From positions 1-26,472 of the forward strand of contig LRSR01003345.1 of assembly GCA_001579985.1 (NCBI GenBank): a DNA stretch of 26,472 nt. Reading direction: 5' to 3'. Below, piece after piece: positions 9,927 to 20,287 of the stretch. The notes under the pieces were generated by a model that was not told where the DNA came from, did not search any database, and saw nothing but the letters and a program-made list of their open reading frames with translations. Each line of letters starts with the position of its first letter. Within the stretch, counting starts at the first letter, position 1. The DNA is from Hypsibius dujardini. Lineage: Eukaryota > Tardigrada > Eutardigrada > Parachela > Hypsibiidae. A program made the position numbers and the translations under genes.

Positions 9927-11709
9927 ATGTTTTGCTCTCAGACATTTGGGCCATTTACTGTGACGATTTTCAGGCATTCAGACATTGCCTGCAAAATAAA
10001 GACATCGGACTCAGGGAAAGACGTCAAGCTCATTTTCTTCGCATTGTCTGAAAAGCTAACCAAGTTTCGCAACGGAATTCTCGCGCTCTTGATGCTGTTC
10101 GGGCACGTCGCCACGATTACTGTCTCCTCACAGTCGACCAGCATCGCCTTCCAACAGAGCGCTCACTTCAGAGCACCCTTCCTCTTCATCCTCTTTAAAA
10201 TGCTCTTTCGGACCTTGGCCTTCCCAGTGTGGTTTTTTATCAAGACGCTGGTCAAGTTGTGCCAAGGGAAACGTCTGGTGTTAATCGACACTTGGAGGTG
10301 AGTTTCAGGCATTGTGGTGTTTGATTGATTGATTGTTTGTTTGAAGGGCGTCTTGAATACACAATTCTGTTTCCAGACACTGTGAGGAAATGTGTGCTCC
10401 GCAAAGAGTGACGTGGAGTGTGATGCTTTGGAAGTTCACGCCGACCGCGCTGACGATGCTTTTGATGCAGATTGGTTATACCTTGGGTCTGATGTACCTG
10501 TTGACTTCGATGACCACGGCGTTGTATTGCTCGGCGGTGGCTATCTCTTATGGCATGACATGGGTTTTCTTCAAACGATCCTTACTGTTGATTAAGGTGA
10601 GTGAGGGTACTCTCGCTTTTTGAATCGTGGTCTGTGTCTGTGCAGGTGCCGGGGTATGTGTCTGTGGGTCTGTGTGCCAGTCTGTCTGTGTGCCAGTCTG
10701 TCTGTCTGTATATCTGCTCGTTTCCTATTATATTAGCCCATAATGGGTGGTTCATTTTTTCTTATTTTTGAGTGCCATGGGGCATACACGGAGTTACTCG
10801 TACTAGCTTGACTGAAAAATTCAAATGAAACTTCCGAATGTCAGGTGTTGGAAACGAATGTCAATCGTAAACTGACTTCGGCTTGCAACTGTAGCTTTAC
10901 AATGGCGAGTGTGTCTTTGTTGCGTTAGAATTATTCAGAACAGTTCGTGCATCGGTTGAATTAAGGTCTGTATGGATAATAACCGTCCCAAAATCTCTTC
11001 TAATTAGCTGCTGTAGGGAGACACTTGCAGCCACGTGGCATCTCCCCACAAATTCCAGTCCAAAACCAGATGATATTGACGACCAGACACAGATTCCAGG
11101 CGGCACATCTCCCAATGCAATTAGAATTAGGGTCGTAATGTCCGACTGCAAAATAAATTATTGTTCACGTGGATGTACTGTAGTCTCTTTGTTGCTGCTA
11201 TAAGAGTGGACAAACAAACGACCCGAAAAAACTTTGCAAACGATATAGAACTTACAATCTAAACCTCCCAAAACAACTGGGCGGTCAGATGCATGGACGA
11301 AACACTGCAACGAAATTGTCAACAGGAAGAACGTGATCCAGACTTTACGATGCAAGTGATGGCGAGCCATTGTGATTGCAGGCACCTCTCGAAGGTCAGA
11401 AGATAGGTATAGTTTTACAAGTGGGGAATGGGGAATGGAATATATAAAATATATGCGAGAAAGGCAGTACCTGTTTTTCAGCTTTTATGGAGCAAAGACA
11501 ATAGACCGGCTGGCGCAAGGTCCACTTGCGCTCCGATTCCCGGGCAGCGACCCCGCATACTGCAGAATCACGTGTAATACAAATTTGCCTAACCTGTGAA
11601 AGATACATTTATGTATAGCTAGATATGCGTAACCAAGAACCACAGATAGCTGCCCATCTATCCCCACCAAATTTGTCTGTCTGTCCGTCCATTCGTCTGC
11701 CCGTCTGTC

Positions 11710-11744
<35 letters not shown>

Positions 11745-14680
11745 GGCTGTCTGTCTTGAGAAAAAATCTCAGATTTCTGATTCCTGGGCCTTCTAAATCG
11801 TCAGCAATTCGAATTCCTGGTCCGTGCTATTAATACTTCCAGACATTACCATTGAAAGCTCTTTAGATTTATTTCGTCATGAGAGAAAATGTCCTGCGTT
11901 TCTGATCTTAAAAATCCCAAAGATCTCAAAATAATGCTTGTTTTTTCACACTTTTATCTTTCACACCTATTCTCAGGTATATTTCATTTATGGACCAGTT
12001 TACATGCCGGAATGATAATGGCGAGGTGGTCTAATCTTCTTTTCGATGATGTACTAGTACTATGTACAGCTGAAGGTACCTTTTGCTCTCTCGCTTTTTG
12101 CTCTTTACCGACCAGGGCTCGAGGACGCAAATTGTCTGACAAAAAAAACTTCAATGACTGACCTTACCTTGCGATACGACATACACTGACAGCAAACATT
12201 TTTATTCAATTTTCATGAAAGTGCACCCACGAAATTTGTTGGTTATGAAGTACGAAAGGACATTAGACCAGGACGTGCTATACGACGCCTTTGGTATGGG
12301 CGACGGGGTCGAAGCACCGCAAAATATGTGGACGTCAGCAGCGTCGCCTCATCTGTTGTTTCATTTGAAGGCTTTTTCCTTGATACACATGGCGCCAGTC
12401 GCTCGAAAACAATGTCTTTCCACGTGTAGATCCTCGTGGCATTCTATTGAAGCTTAACCGGCGCCGAGACCCTGGGAGAATGTACAGTAAGGGTATTCAA
12501 AGTTCGCTTATTTTGCAGCGTTTATTTCACTGTTTCAAACTCGATAATCTCCATGGTTTTGACGATAAGCGAGAAAAGCAGCCAAGGAGCTCCTTTTCGC
12601 GGTTATCTGCTCGCTAATTGTGTGCAGACAGATGTCTTGTGAGTGGTCCATATGAGTTGAGATTAGTTAAGGAGGCACAGCCTCAGGTAAGCCAGGGGGA
12701 GCGTCCACATACCACCGTTGCAAGGGCGTGCAAAACCAGGGAGATTAGTGAGTTTGAAATAGCGAAATAAACGCTGCAAAATAAGCGAACTTTGAATACC
12801 CTTAGTGTAGATAGCTGAGCAAGCACGCGCGGTCGCAGAAACCGGTCTACTACAAGTACAGAAATTATTAATTAGTAGGCATCTGACTCGTTTCTATATA
12901 TTTGCTGCTATTTAGAAGCTTGACAAATTATGCATTTCTCAGCTCGTGAGATCTACTAGACGGTTCCGTAGTTTCTAACACTATCCTTCATACAGAAGCA
13001 CCATGGACTCCGTGTTTGAACACCATTACCGATACTAAGCTATGTTTTTCAAAGATAATACTAAATATTATAATATTATAATTATATACGTGCTCATTTA
13101 CAGTCAGTACTTCCCACGTCTCAGCCTAGCACGGACGTCAAATTGATCGCAAACATGTCTTTAGGATTAGAGATATCGCATGGTTTTAATGTTCAAAATA
13201 TGCTTTTGAGGAGTCTCTTCTTGTTTGCCCGTGTCCGTTCCTACATTTTTTTAACAAATATACGCTTTGGTTATAAACAAACGCATGCACATATTTTGTA
13301 TATCCGTATTTGCATTTTATTTCAGAACATCTTCGTCTTGGTGTCGTTTGCTGGCGTTGGACTTGTTGCCTACTCAAATTTCAACTTCAAAATTAATCTT
13401 ATGAAGATGATAATAGGAATCGTTGCTTCACTTTTATCAGCGGTATTTCTTTCTTTGCACCAGGTAAAATATCTATGGAAACACTCGATGTCAGATCGTT
13501 TGAAAAAATTAACTTTCAATTAAAATTAATGATTACAATGTAATGGTTCGTGTTACAGATTGCTTTTATGAAGTCGTTCCCGATGGGAAATCTCGGTCAA
13601 GTTTCCTTCGCGCTAACCGGAATGAATATTCTCATCTGTCTGATCTATTGGCCAGTACCACTAGCTCTCCACTTGACTGGCATTGAAGTCTACGACATCA
13701 CTGACAGGGTTGGTTATTGCTTCCTGGATTTGTACCGGAAGTAAGGTTTCTATCTGTTGGTCGGCCCTGTTCAGGATAAACATGTTATACGAGTCATCAC
13801 GGAGAGCGGAATTACCAATAACCGTAATGTTTTTTTTAGTTTGTTCCACCACCGCTGGATTCGGCTTAGTTCTTTCCAGCCCCTTCTTCATGTCAATCGG
13901 AAAACTACTAATCCTAGGAGTAAACAGTGGTAAGAATCCCGTGAGAGTAGAAGACTTACTTGCTAGTCGACGGCATCTTTTTTGTGAAGCTGATTTCGAT
14001 AAAGGGTTATGTTATTATCTGCTCTCCGATTCTCTATACTTTATCTTTCGTGTCTGTGTCTGTGTCTGTGTCTGTGTCTGTGTCTGTGTCTGTGTCTGTG
14101 TCTGTGTCTGTGTCTGTGTCTGTGTCTGTGTCTGTGTTTGCGTCTCTGTCTGCGTCTGTATCGGCGTTTGTGAATCTTTGTCTATCATTCTGTCCACCAC
14201 TCAAAGTCAACGTAATTTGGGCTTTCAGTTCTCGACGTCACAATCCGTCACCTGGAAATGTCCAGAAACCAAATGATCGGCACAGTCCTCATCGGACCGG
14301 CCGTAGGCAGACGACGCAGTTCCGCCTTCGGGTTGGCGATCCGACGTATAAGCCAGGCCACCGGTCACCCCACCGACGCGGAAGGTCGCCGCATCTCGTA
14401 TGAGTTTTACCCGTCTTCAAAGCCCTGTGTGATCTTGAGTAGTCGAAAGCAAGCCCTGCCTGTGGGATTGCCAGAAGCGAGGATTGATATTGGGGAAAGG
14501 GTTCGACGAATGTCATTAGGAGTGAGGATGATTTCGATGGCTGTGGGACGGCGTTTGTCGATGGCAGCGAGGCGAATGTCTGCAGTCAATGAGGAGTGTG
14601 AGGAAAAAGTGGAGGAGAAGACCTCGGAGGAGAACGTGGCGGAATTTAAACGCAGTCGCCGGATGTCTGCGTGGCATTAG
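9927..14680 (+). CDS. SLC35F3/F4-like multi-pass transporter with an RRxS-repeat C-terminal tail, about 505 aa
   Basis: Exons: 9927-10297, 10377-10596, 13326-13463, 13559-13740, 13775-13929, 14229-14680. Phases agree, giving 1518 nt. The first five exons encode a string of hydrophobic helices. The pattern around FKRSLLLIK, GVGLVAYSNF, ALTGMNILICLIYW and GFGLVLSSPFFMSIG follows the drug/metabolite transporter fold of SLC35F3/F4, for which thiamine transport has been proposed in vertebrates. Similarity is partial, so the substrate is unknown. The last exon departs from the family: the tenth helix is short (about residues 371-382), and a tail of about 120 residues follows with seven RR-x-Ser sites and a Glu-rich stretch. 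The start is uncertain; ATG 9927 is the first Met in frame but in a weak context. The fourth intron in my model is only 34 nt. Confidence 0.68.
10640..10710. repeat. Short CTGT/CTGTG repeat at the 5' end of SLC35F-like intron 3
   Basis: Degenerate GTCTGTGTG and CTGT units begin about 40 nt after the splice donor at 10597. Confidence 0.7.
11000..11370 (-). CDS. Secreted six-cysteine peptide, two exons, 86 aa, nested antisense in SLC35F-like intron 3
   Basis: Exon 1 is 11370-11256 and exon 2 is 11145-11000, separated by a 110-nt intron with a consensus GTAAGT donor and TTTTGCAG acceptor in matching phase (115 + 146 = 261 nt). The first 28 residues form a classical signal peptide: a basic start, then a hydrophobic core (ITFFLLTISLQCF) and a likely cleavage site after VHA. 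The mature part would be about 58 residues. Six cysteines in its C-terminal half are spaced C-x3-C-x5-C-x12-C-x6-C-x1-C, with a Trp/Ile-rich stretch between the third and fourth. Paired CxxxC and terminal CxC recall defensin-type scaffolds, but the order does not match the CS-alpha-beta pattern exactly. A secreted antimicrobial, toxin-like or signalling peptide is possible; no function can be assigned. It lies entirely in the host gene's intron, on the other strand. Confidence 0.66.
11441..11454 (-). promoter_or_regulatory. TATA-like element upstream of the six-cysteine peptide gene
   Basis: A near-palindromic TATATAAAATATAT lies 71-84 bp upstream of the peptide's start codon. That fits a core promoter with a short 5' leader. 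The motif reads as TATA-like on both strands, so its orientation is not decided. Confidence 0.4.
11671..11757. repeat. CTGT array in SLC35F-like intron 3
   Basis: CTGT and CTGC units, almost perfect from about 11705 to 11745. Confidence 0.9.
11760..12484. other. Intron 3 stretch with no assigned feature
   Basis: Two open frames of 80-90 codons occur here on the plus strand (11889-12161 and 12215-12457). Neither has a recognisable domain, splice context or coding signature. I treat them as chance. Confidence 0.4.
12485..12807. mobile_element. Tc1/mariner-type MITE, 323 bp
   Basis: Long imperfect terminal inverted repeats of about 68 bp start CAGTAAGGGTATTCAAAG on the left and CACTAAGGGTATTCAAAG on the right (reverse complement). 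The element is flanked by TA at 12483-12484 and 12808-12809. TA duplication and a CA(G/C)T start indicate mobilisation by a Tc1/mariner-type transposase. It has no ORF. It lies in intron 3 of the SLC35F-like gene, and its repeats could fold into a hairpin in the pre-mRNA. Confidence 0.82.
12808..13325. other. 3' part of SLC35F-like intron 3, no feature
   Basis: AT-rich sequence running up to the acceptor before 13326. I see no gene, repeat array or transposon end here. Confidence 0.5.
14047..14150. repeat. TGTGTC hexanucleotide microsatellite in SLC35F-like intron 5
   Basis: About 16 near-perfect TGTGTC units between the exons ending at 13929 and starting at 14229. They produce long (CV)n and (SV)n frames that are not coding. 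Confidence 0.92.
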
Positions 14681-15537
14681 TCGAAATATTTTATTTAGTT
14701 GTTCGCTGGGCAGTTTAGTTCAGTATCTGTACGAACGAAGCTTCGGACGAAGAGGGAAGGAACACCGCTTCCCGGACAGAACCCTAATTAATATTAAAAG
14801 TGTTTTAATGATAAAATTACTGCATTTTGACGTTATATTAATTAATTCAACGGTTGACCGTTTCAGTCGCTGCTCGCTAAGACTCTGACGTCTGCACATC
14901 CGTTTCCCGACGATAAAGAATTTGATTAGTTTCTTGTGAGCAGAGACGAGACAGCTGATTCTCAGTGAACGTTTCGATGCAAGCTTTCAAGACAACTTTA
15001 TTGGACACGGTCTAAAAAGTGCTGTGAAGTTGTGACGTGAAATTTGTGAAATGAAGTTTGTGAAGTTTTTGAAATTAAAATAAGTAAGTTTACATGAAAT
15101 AAGTTTTATCTAAAAGTATTACCTTATATTCTAACAATACAGATTAAAACCAATATTTCAGCATTCAAAATTAAATATCTTAATATTCGTTTGATATTTT
15201 CGAGTTAAAAATAATTAAAAAGCAATGACTCGGTTTTGAATTATGTTTGTAAGGACGCCAGAAGTCAAGGAAAATACTAGTACGCTTTCCCAAAAAATAC
15301 TGACTTTTGACCCTTAAGTCGTATCACTCGAACGGCAGTAAAAGATTGCTATTTCGCATGGTTGGCTCATAAATTCGACTTTCCAGGTCACTGAGAGCGA
15401 AACCGCGCAAGTTTAGTTTTCCTACAAATCTCATCGCTCTGGTGAGTTGTACTAAATTTTCATGCATCACAAGATTATTTCGCCAAATTAGCTACAACTA
15501 TTTTGAAGCTTTTCCGTCAATCGGTGCAGTTTTGGCA
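14681..15537. other. Intergenic region between the SLC35F-like gene and the first P450
   Basis: AT-rich, with no coding exon recognised. A possible variant polyadenylation signal ATTAAA lies near 14792, downstream of the transporter stop. I see no clear TATA box before the P450 start at 15538. Confidence 0.45.
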
Positions 15538-15699
15538 ATGTTTGACCCCGTTTCCGTCGCAGTTCTGACCCTTGCCTTCACCGCATTATGTCTTTTGTTT
15601 ATCCGCCTAAGGCGCTCCTCCATGTTGCCACCGGGCCCTCCGGCAAGTCTCTCTAGCTGTCATCTGCAGATCAGAGCAACTGCAATGGAGATGACAAGA

Positions 15700-16022
15700 C
15701 AGGCATCAGGACAAGCAGACAGGCGGGCAAGCGGACGGGCAGAAATATTAAAAGACAGAGACAGATACATACAAACAAACAGGCAGACAGACAGCCAGAC
15801 ATGCATACATACATACAGACAAACAGACAAACAAACAAACAGACAAACAGACAGACAGGCATTCAGGTAGACAGATAGACAGACAGACAGACAGATAAAC
15901 AGACAGACAGACAAAACAAACAGTTATACAGACAATAAACAGATAAACAGACACACGTACAGACAGACAAACAGATAAACAGACACACGTACAGACAGAC
16001 AAACAGATAAACAGACACATGT

Positions 16023-16053
<31 letters not shown>

Positions 16054-16080
16054 TACGAAGATACATATACAGGAACAAAG
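15700..16080. repeat. ACAG array in P450-A intron 1
   Basis: About 380 bp of ACAG, GCAG and ATAC units on the plus strand. It ends about 90 bp before the mariner-type element at 16171. Confidence 0.92.
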
Positions 16081-16170
16081 ACAGATGTGAATAATCAAGG
16101 AGACTTGCGCACTTGACTGCCGGGATGGGGACTGCAATAGTTGTTCTTTTATCGTCAGCAAGGGTGACTA

Positions 16171-17462
16171 CAGAGGTTAAACAACTTGATGGTACTCAGT
16201 GACTCATGTTCACACCTGTACAGGGCGCATTATCCGATTTTCAAATCTCATAAACCCAACACGTGCTCCGCTCAATTTCGCATGTGTGATATATTTCTTG
16301 TCTCATTTGGATGCAAAGATGGGTCGCAAACTAGATTTGGGTCTGAGGGAGTCTATTTTGACATTGGTCAGTTTGAAATATTCATCCAGAAAAATTGTGG
16401 AAGCATTGAAGGTCAGGAATATCGTTGTTTCTCAAAAAGCAGTATCTAATCTCATCAGGAAAAATAACAACAAGGAAGCCGGAAGTGATATTGCACCGTC
16501 ATCGGTCAAACCCAGTGGCTCCCCAAAACTCCGAACTCCTGGTCTGGTGGCTGCCATTAAAAAGGATCTCTCAGGACCGAATCCGCTGACCCGTTCTGCG
16601 TTATCCTTAAAGTACGGTGTGTCGGCTACAACTATTGCTAACGTCATTAGCCAGGATTTGGAGGAGAAGGTGCGGAAAAAGTGCCGTGTTCATGCCCTAT
16701 CGAACAAGCAGGCTAAACAACGGCTGGACCGAGGCCCGAGATTCCTGCGCTAAATCAACGGCCGTAAATGGAAGAATATTGTCACCATTGATGAGACCTG
16801 GGTGTATCTTACTGACACTAACGGAATCCGGAAAATTTATTACGAGTTTCGGGGAGAACGGAGTCTAGAAAGTTGGACCAAATTCTGGAAGGAATCTCAC
16901 CCCAAGGGCGTCATGTTTGTGGCCGGCGTTTGCTCCCTTGGAAAAACCGCAATCCGTTTTGTCAAACCCGGAGCAAAAATCAGCAGTGAGTACTACATCC
17001 AACATGTTTTGAAGCCACTTTTCAAGAATGACATTCGGAAACTATTTCCGGGAGAGCTTATCAACAAGGTCGTCTTCCACCATGATAGTGCTCCAGCGCA
17101 CTCTTCCGGAATCACACAAGAATGGCTTCGAAATTCCGGAATCAAGTTCATTTCGAAAGAGCACTGGATGGGCAATAGCCCTGACCTAGCCCCCATGGAT
17201 TTTGTGTGAACGGTCTGTTTAAGTGGAAATTGTTTGACCACGCTGCCACTACAGTGGCAGGTTTGAAACGGGTTATGCGAAAGGTCTGGTCGAATTTAGA
17301 CCAAAGTAAATTTATAACGCTTTGCGTTCTTGACCGAAACGTGTTAAACTTATGATAGAGAGGCAGGGGCTTCAAATCGAGCATGTTTTGAAAAATTCGA
17401 AGTGAAACTGTGCACGTGGGAATTAATTAAAAACTGAGTACCATCAAGTTGTTTAACCTCTG
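16171..17462 (+). mobile_element. DD37D (maT-type) mariner element 1, in P450-A intron 1
   Basis: The terminal inverted repeats match over 30 bp, beginning CAGAGGTTAAACAACTTGAT. The element is flanked by TA at 16169-16170 and 17463-17464 and is 1292 bp long. It carries a defective transposase gene in the same orientation. The right end lies only 28 bp upstream of the acceptor of P450-A exon 2, inside the region where a branch point and pyrimidine tract are expected. Confidence 0.92.
16319..17355 (+). pseudogene. Defective DD37D mariner/maT transposase (element 1)
   Basis: Starts at ATG 16319 with an N-terminal helix-turn-helix region, followed by the catalytic domain. The triad is visible: TIDETW (first Asp), HHDSAPAHS (second) and NSPDLAPMDF (third), with 37 residues between the second and third Asp, the spacing of maT-type elements. 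An in-frame TAA at 16751-16753 interrupts the frame where the relative at 19065-20140 has Leu (probably TTA to TAA). A net one-base deletion just after PMDF, near 17205, shifts the last 50 codons, which continue in another frame to a stop at 17355. Otherwise the copy is well preserved, so it is young but dead. Confidence 0.88.
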
Positions 17463-17724
17463 TACAGTGTATATTTGTCACGCTCTGCAGGCAAACCAAT
17501 TTTCGGAAATCTCGGCTAGCTGAAAGCCCGATCCGGCAGAGAGAGCTATCGAAAGATCGCCCAGCTGGTCGACCAGTACGGGATTCACGGAATGGCAACC
17601 CTGTACTTGGGTAGTCGCCCCGTAGTCTTCGTGAAAGACCTCGAAACCATAAAAAAGATGGCGCATGCGGATGAGTACACGGGGAGACCGCTTTCTGTTC
17701 GTGATGATTTCTTCCAACGAAAAG

Positions 17725-18553
17725 GTGGGGTTTTTACCGACACTATTCAGTTACATTTTCGTGCAGGGAATGGTGAGGGAAGGCTTGCTAGATGTGGCGC
17801 GGCTTGTCGAAATGAAACCTTCAAATTGTTAACACAGTAGATTGCATTCAAACAGAAAAATAATTCAGAGCGATCGGAGTTCAAAGTCGATCCATCCTAT
17901 AGCCCGCACTTGTTTATGGCAATCGAAGTTTAGGACACTTTCAGATAATGTCGTAAAACCAAGCAACATGTACCAGTACGCGGTGGCAAAAACTTTTCCC
18001 GTTGATATTGCAGTCAAGAAAGTACTTCAGTCAGGGACCATTCTGCAGATAACATTTTACACGGAACACCGACACAATTTTTCGTAATCTTAACGCAAAG
18101 GATTTTGCACATGTTTCTGGCCAGATTTATGTTCGTCTATATTTTAAGTTTTTGCTGGATCCAATGCCAATGTTTAATCGTTTAACGTAATCTATTTTAC
18201 TTGTCTTGCATTTATTTATTGTTTGTTACGGTATCAAGTTTAAGTACTTTTTTGGTTTGCTTATTACGTATAGAAAGTTATCCAGCCAGCTTAACCACGA
18301 GCTGTAATTATTTGATTCAATTCCCATTATTTCACCGGCAATAGTTGCCCTTGCAAAGGCAAACTGAATGTACTGAAACATTTTGTTAACAAAAACCACC
18401 CAATTTTTTCAAACAACACTGCTGTTTTATACGTACGCAGAGTAATTGTGAAATATAAACGCCAATTCCAGAATTTGGAGTTACAGCTAAACTTCAATCT
18501 GCTGACCGGAAACTTTCAACCTAGAAGAATCATTTTTCTTTTTATCTTTGCAG
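17725..18553. other. P450-A intron 2, no additional feature
   Basis: An 829-nt AT-rich intron between homologous exon boundaries. The equivalent intron of P450-B is 197 nt. I see no transposon ends in it. Confidence 0.5.
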
Positions 18554-18997
18554 GATTAATTTTCACCGACGGTGATGAGGCATGGACAAAGGAGGGTCGC
18601 TTCGCCCTGACCACGCTCCGGAATTTTGGAATGGGGAAAACCTGGCTGCAGGATCTGATCGTCGAGGAAGCGCAAGAGCTGGTGGCGGACCTCAGGAATA
18701 CCCTCGCGAAACCGGTCAATCCGATGCAATACTTGTCGTCCACCATTGCCAATGTCGTTTGCGCCATTTCCTTGGGGAAACGCTTCAGCCATGAGGATGA
18801 GAACTCTCCTCGACTCTCGACGCTCATCAGCGAAACAGTCAAACCGCCGCGAAGAACCTTCTGGTGGAGTACTTTCCCTTCCTGCGTTTTGTGCCCTTCA
18901 CACGGTTCAGTGAACGCTATCAGGCCTGGATGACGAACATGGCCGATTTAAGTGCCTTTTTCAAGGCGTTGATCCAGCAGCATAAGCAGACTTTATA

Positions 18998-20287
18998 CAG
19001 GGGCCGGCAGCAAAGTTGGACCAGTTTGCGCAAACTAGTTTTTCGTCGTTGTGTTTATTTTATTTTATTTTTTCGAGTTTTCAATCTGAAAGCCCTTTGC
19101 GTCTACCATCTGAATCACCCTTCCTTTCCAGGATTTCATAACATTACGACAAACACTAAGGGGGAATTCCTTCCAGACTTGGCGCGCTGCACGTTGCAAA
19201 CCAGGAATGCCTTTGGGCTTTTTCTTAAACATTGATTTTTTAAAAATTCCGTTTGGACCGAAATCCATAGGACTTAGGTCAGGGCTGTTGGCCATCCAAT
19301 CCTCTTTCCCGATGTACTTGACTTTTTTCGATTTGAGATAGGAGTAGACCGCAGGCGTTGTGTGACTGGAAGCACTATCAAAGTGGAGGATGACTTTGTG
19401 TTCCTCTCCCGGGTAGAGTCTGGGGATGTCCTTTTCCACTATTGGCTTCACGATGTTGTTGAGGAAGAACGCCGAATCGACTTTGCTGGTTGGTGGGACG
19501 AAGTAGATGCTCGTCGGACCGCGGTACGACACTCCTGCGGCGCACATCACCTTTTTGGGAAATTTCTGCTTCCACTTTTTGGTGCGACTTTCCGGAACTG
19601 GTTTTCCCTTCTTCCGGTAGTAACAGTCCCGGATTCCACCACAATCGTTCATAGACAGCCAGAACTCATCAAAAGACACTACATACTTCCATCGATCACC
19701 CCCCAGAAGCTTGAGAAACCGAGGTCCGCGGTCAAGACGTTGCTGCGCTTGCTTGTTTGATAGGGCATGCGTTTTGGTCTTCTTCAGCAAGTCCGATTGC
19801 AGATTTTTGCTCAAAACTCGACGAATTGTCCTTTCAGAGACATCGTACCGTTCAGCCATTTGGTCGAGGGTGGGAGGATTATCCACACTCGTCGCTGCGT
19901 CCACTTTTCTGATGAGATCCTTGGTACGCTTGTATGGCAGGCACTGGGGACCGAGCTTTTTTGCTGGTTTGAAGATTCCTCGCTTCTCCCGTTCAAATTC
20001 CGTGATAACACGAGTGACAGTAGACTTCGAAACCGAAAAGCCCAGGTCAAACAGAGCATCGACTATTTTTCTATGAGATTGGCCGTTCTGATGGTGGCCA
20101 AGATGGCGCCCCTCGCTTCAGAACTAATTGGAGCAGGCATGATTGATTGTTCAAACGTCAACAAATTGTTTTTTTACACCGGCTGGATTGGTTTTATGCA
20201 AAAACAATGTGAGATGGGTTGTTACAAAAGAAACCAGTCAGCTGTTTGATGGCGCGCAAACTGGTCCAACTTTGCTGCCGGCCCCTG
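18998..20287 (-). mobile_element. DD37D (maT-type) mariner element 2, inserted in a P450-A exon
   Basis: Terminal inverted repeats of about 34 bp begin CAGGGGCCGGCAGCAAAGTT. TA flanks lie at 18996-18997 and 20288-20289, and the element is 1290 bp long. Its ends differ from those of element 1, so it is a distinct lineage. It interrupts the P450 coding sequence at a Leu-Tyr pair (TTA-TAC). The reading resumes with EGEPRDYLHAFML, matching the intact paralogue. Confidence 0.94.
19065..20140 (-). pseudogene. DD37D mariner/maT transposase with an N-terminal frameshift (element 2)
   Basis: The main frame is open from 20117 to the stop at 19065 and carries the helix-turn-helix region and catalytic domain. 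The triad is VSFDEFW, HFDSASSHT and NSPDLSPMDF, again with 37 residues between the last two Asp. No ATG lies in that frame. The likely start, ATG at 20140 (MPAPISSEARG), is in another frame, so a one-base indel around 20070-20090 separates the first 18 or so codons. AATAAA-type sequence follows the stop. It shares motifs such as HALSNKQAQQRLDRGPRFL with element 1. An older or unmutated copy elsewhere could be active. Confidence 0.85.

Noticed and set aside
9758-10051. A 97-codon plus-strand frame before the SLC35F-like gene
   Set aside because: No hydrophobic or conserved pattern, and it overlaps the transporter exon in a different frame.
10897-11151. The unspliced 84-codon minus-strand frame at the second exon of the six-cysteine peptide
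   Set aside because: It lacks a signal peptide and cysteine pattern. The frame joined by the consensus splice sites is better supported.
12215-12457. An 80-codon plus-strand frame in the large intron
   Set aside because: No domain, no matching splice phase and no protein-level repeat. Its length is compatible with chance.
13960-14403. Long (VS)n and (CV)n open frames
   Set aside because: They arise from the TGTGTC microsatellite inside an intron of the SLC35F-like gene. Only 14229 onward is exon, in another frame.
18448-18933. A 161-codon frame starting upstream of the P450-A exon
   Set aside because: Its first 35 codons are intron before the acceptor at 18553, and its last 30 follow the one-base deletion in the wrong frame.
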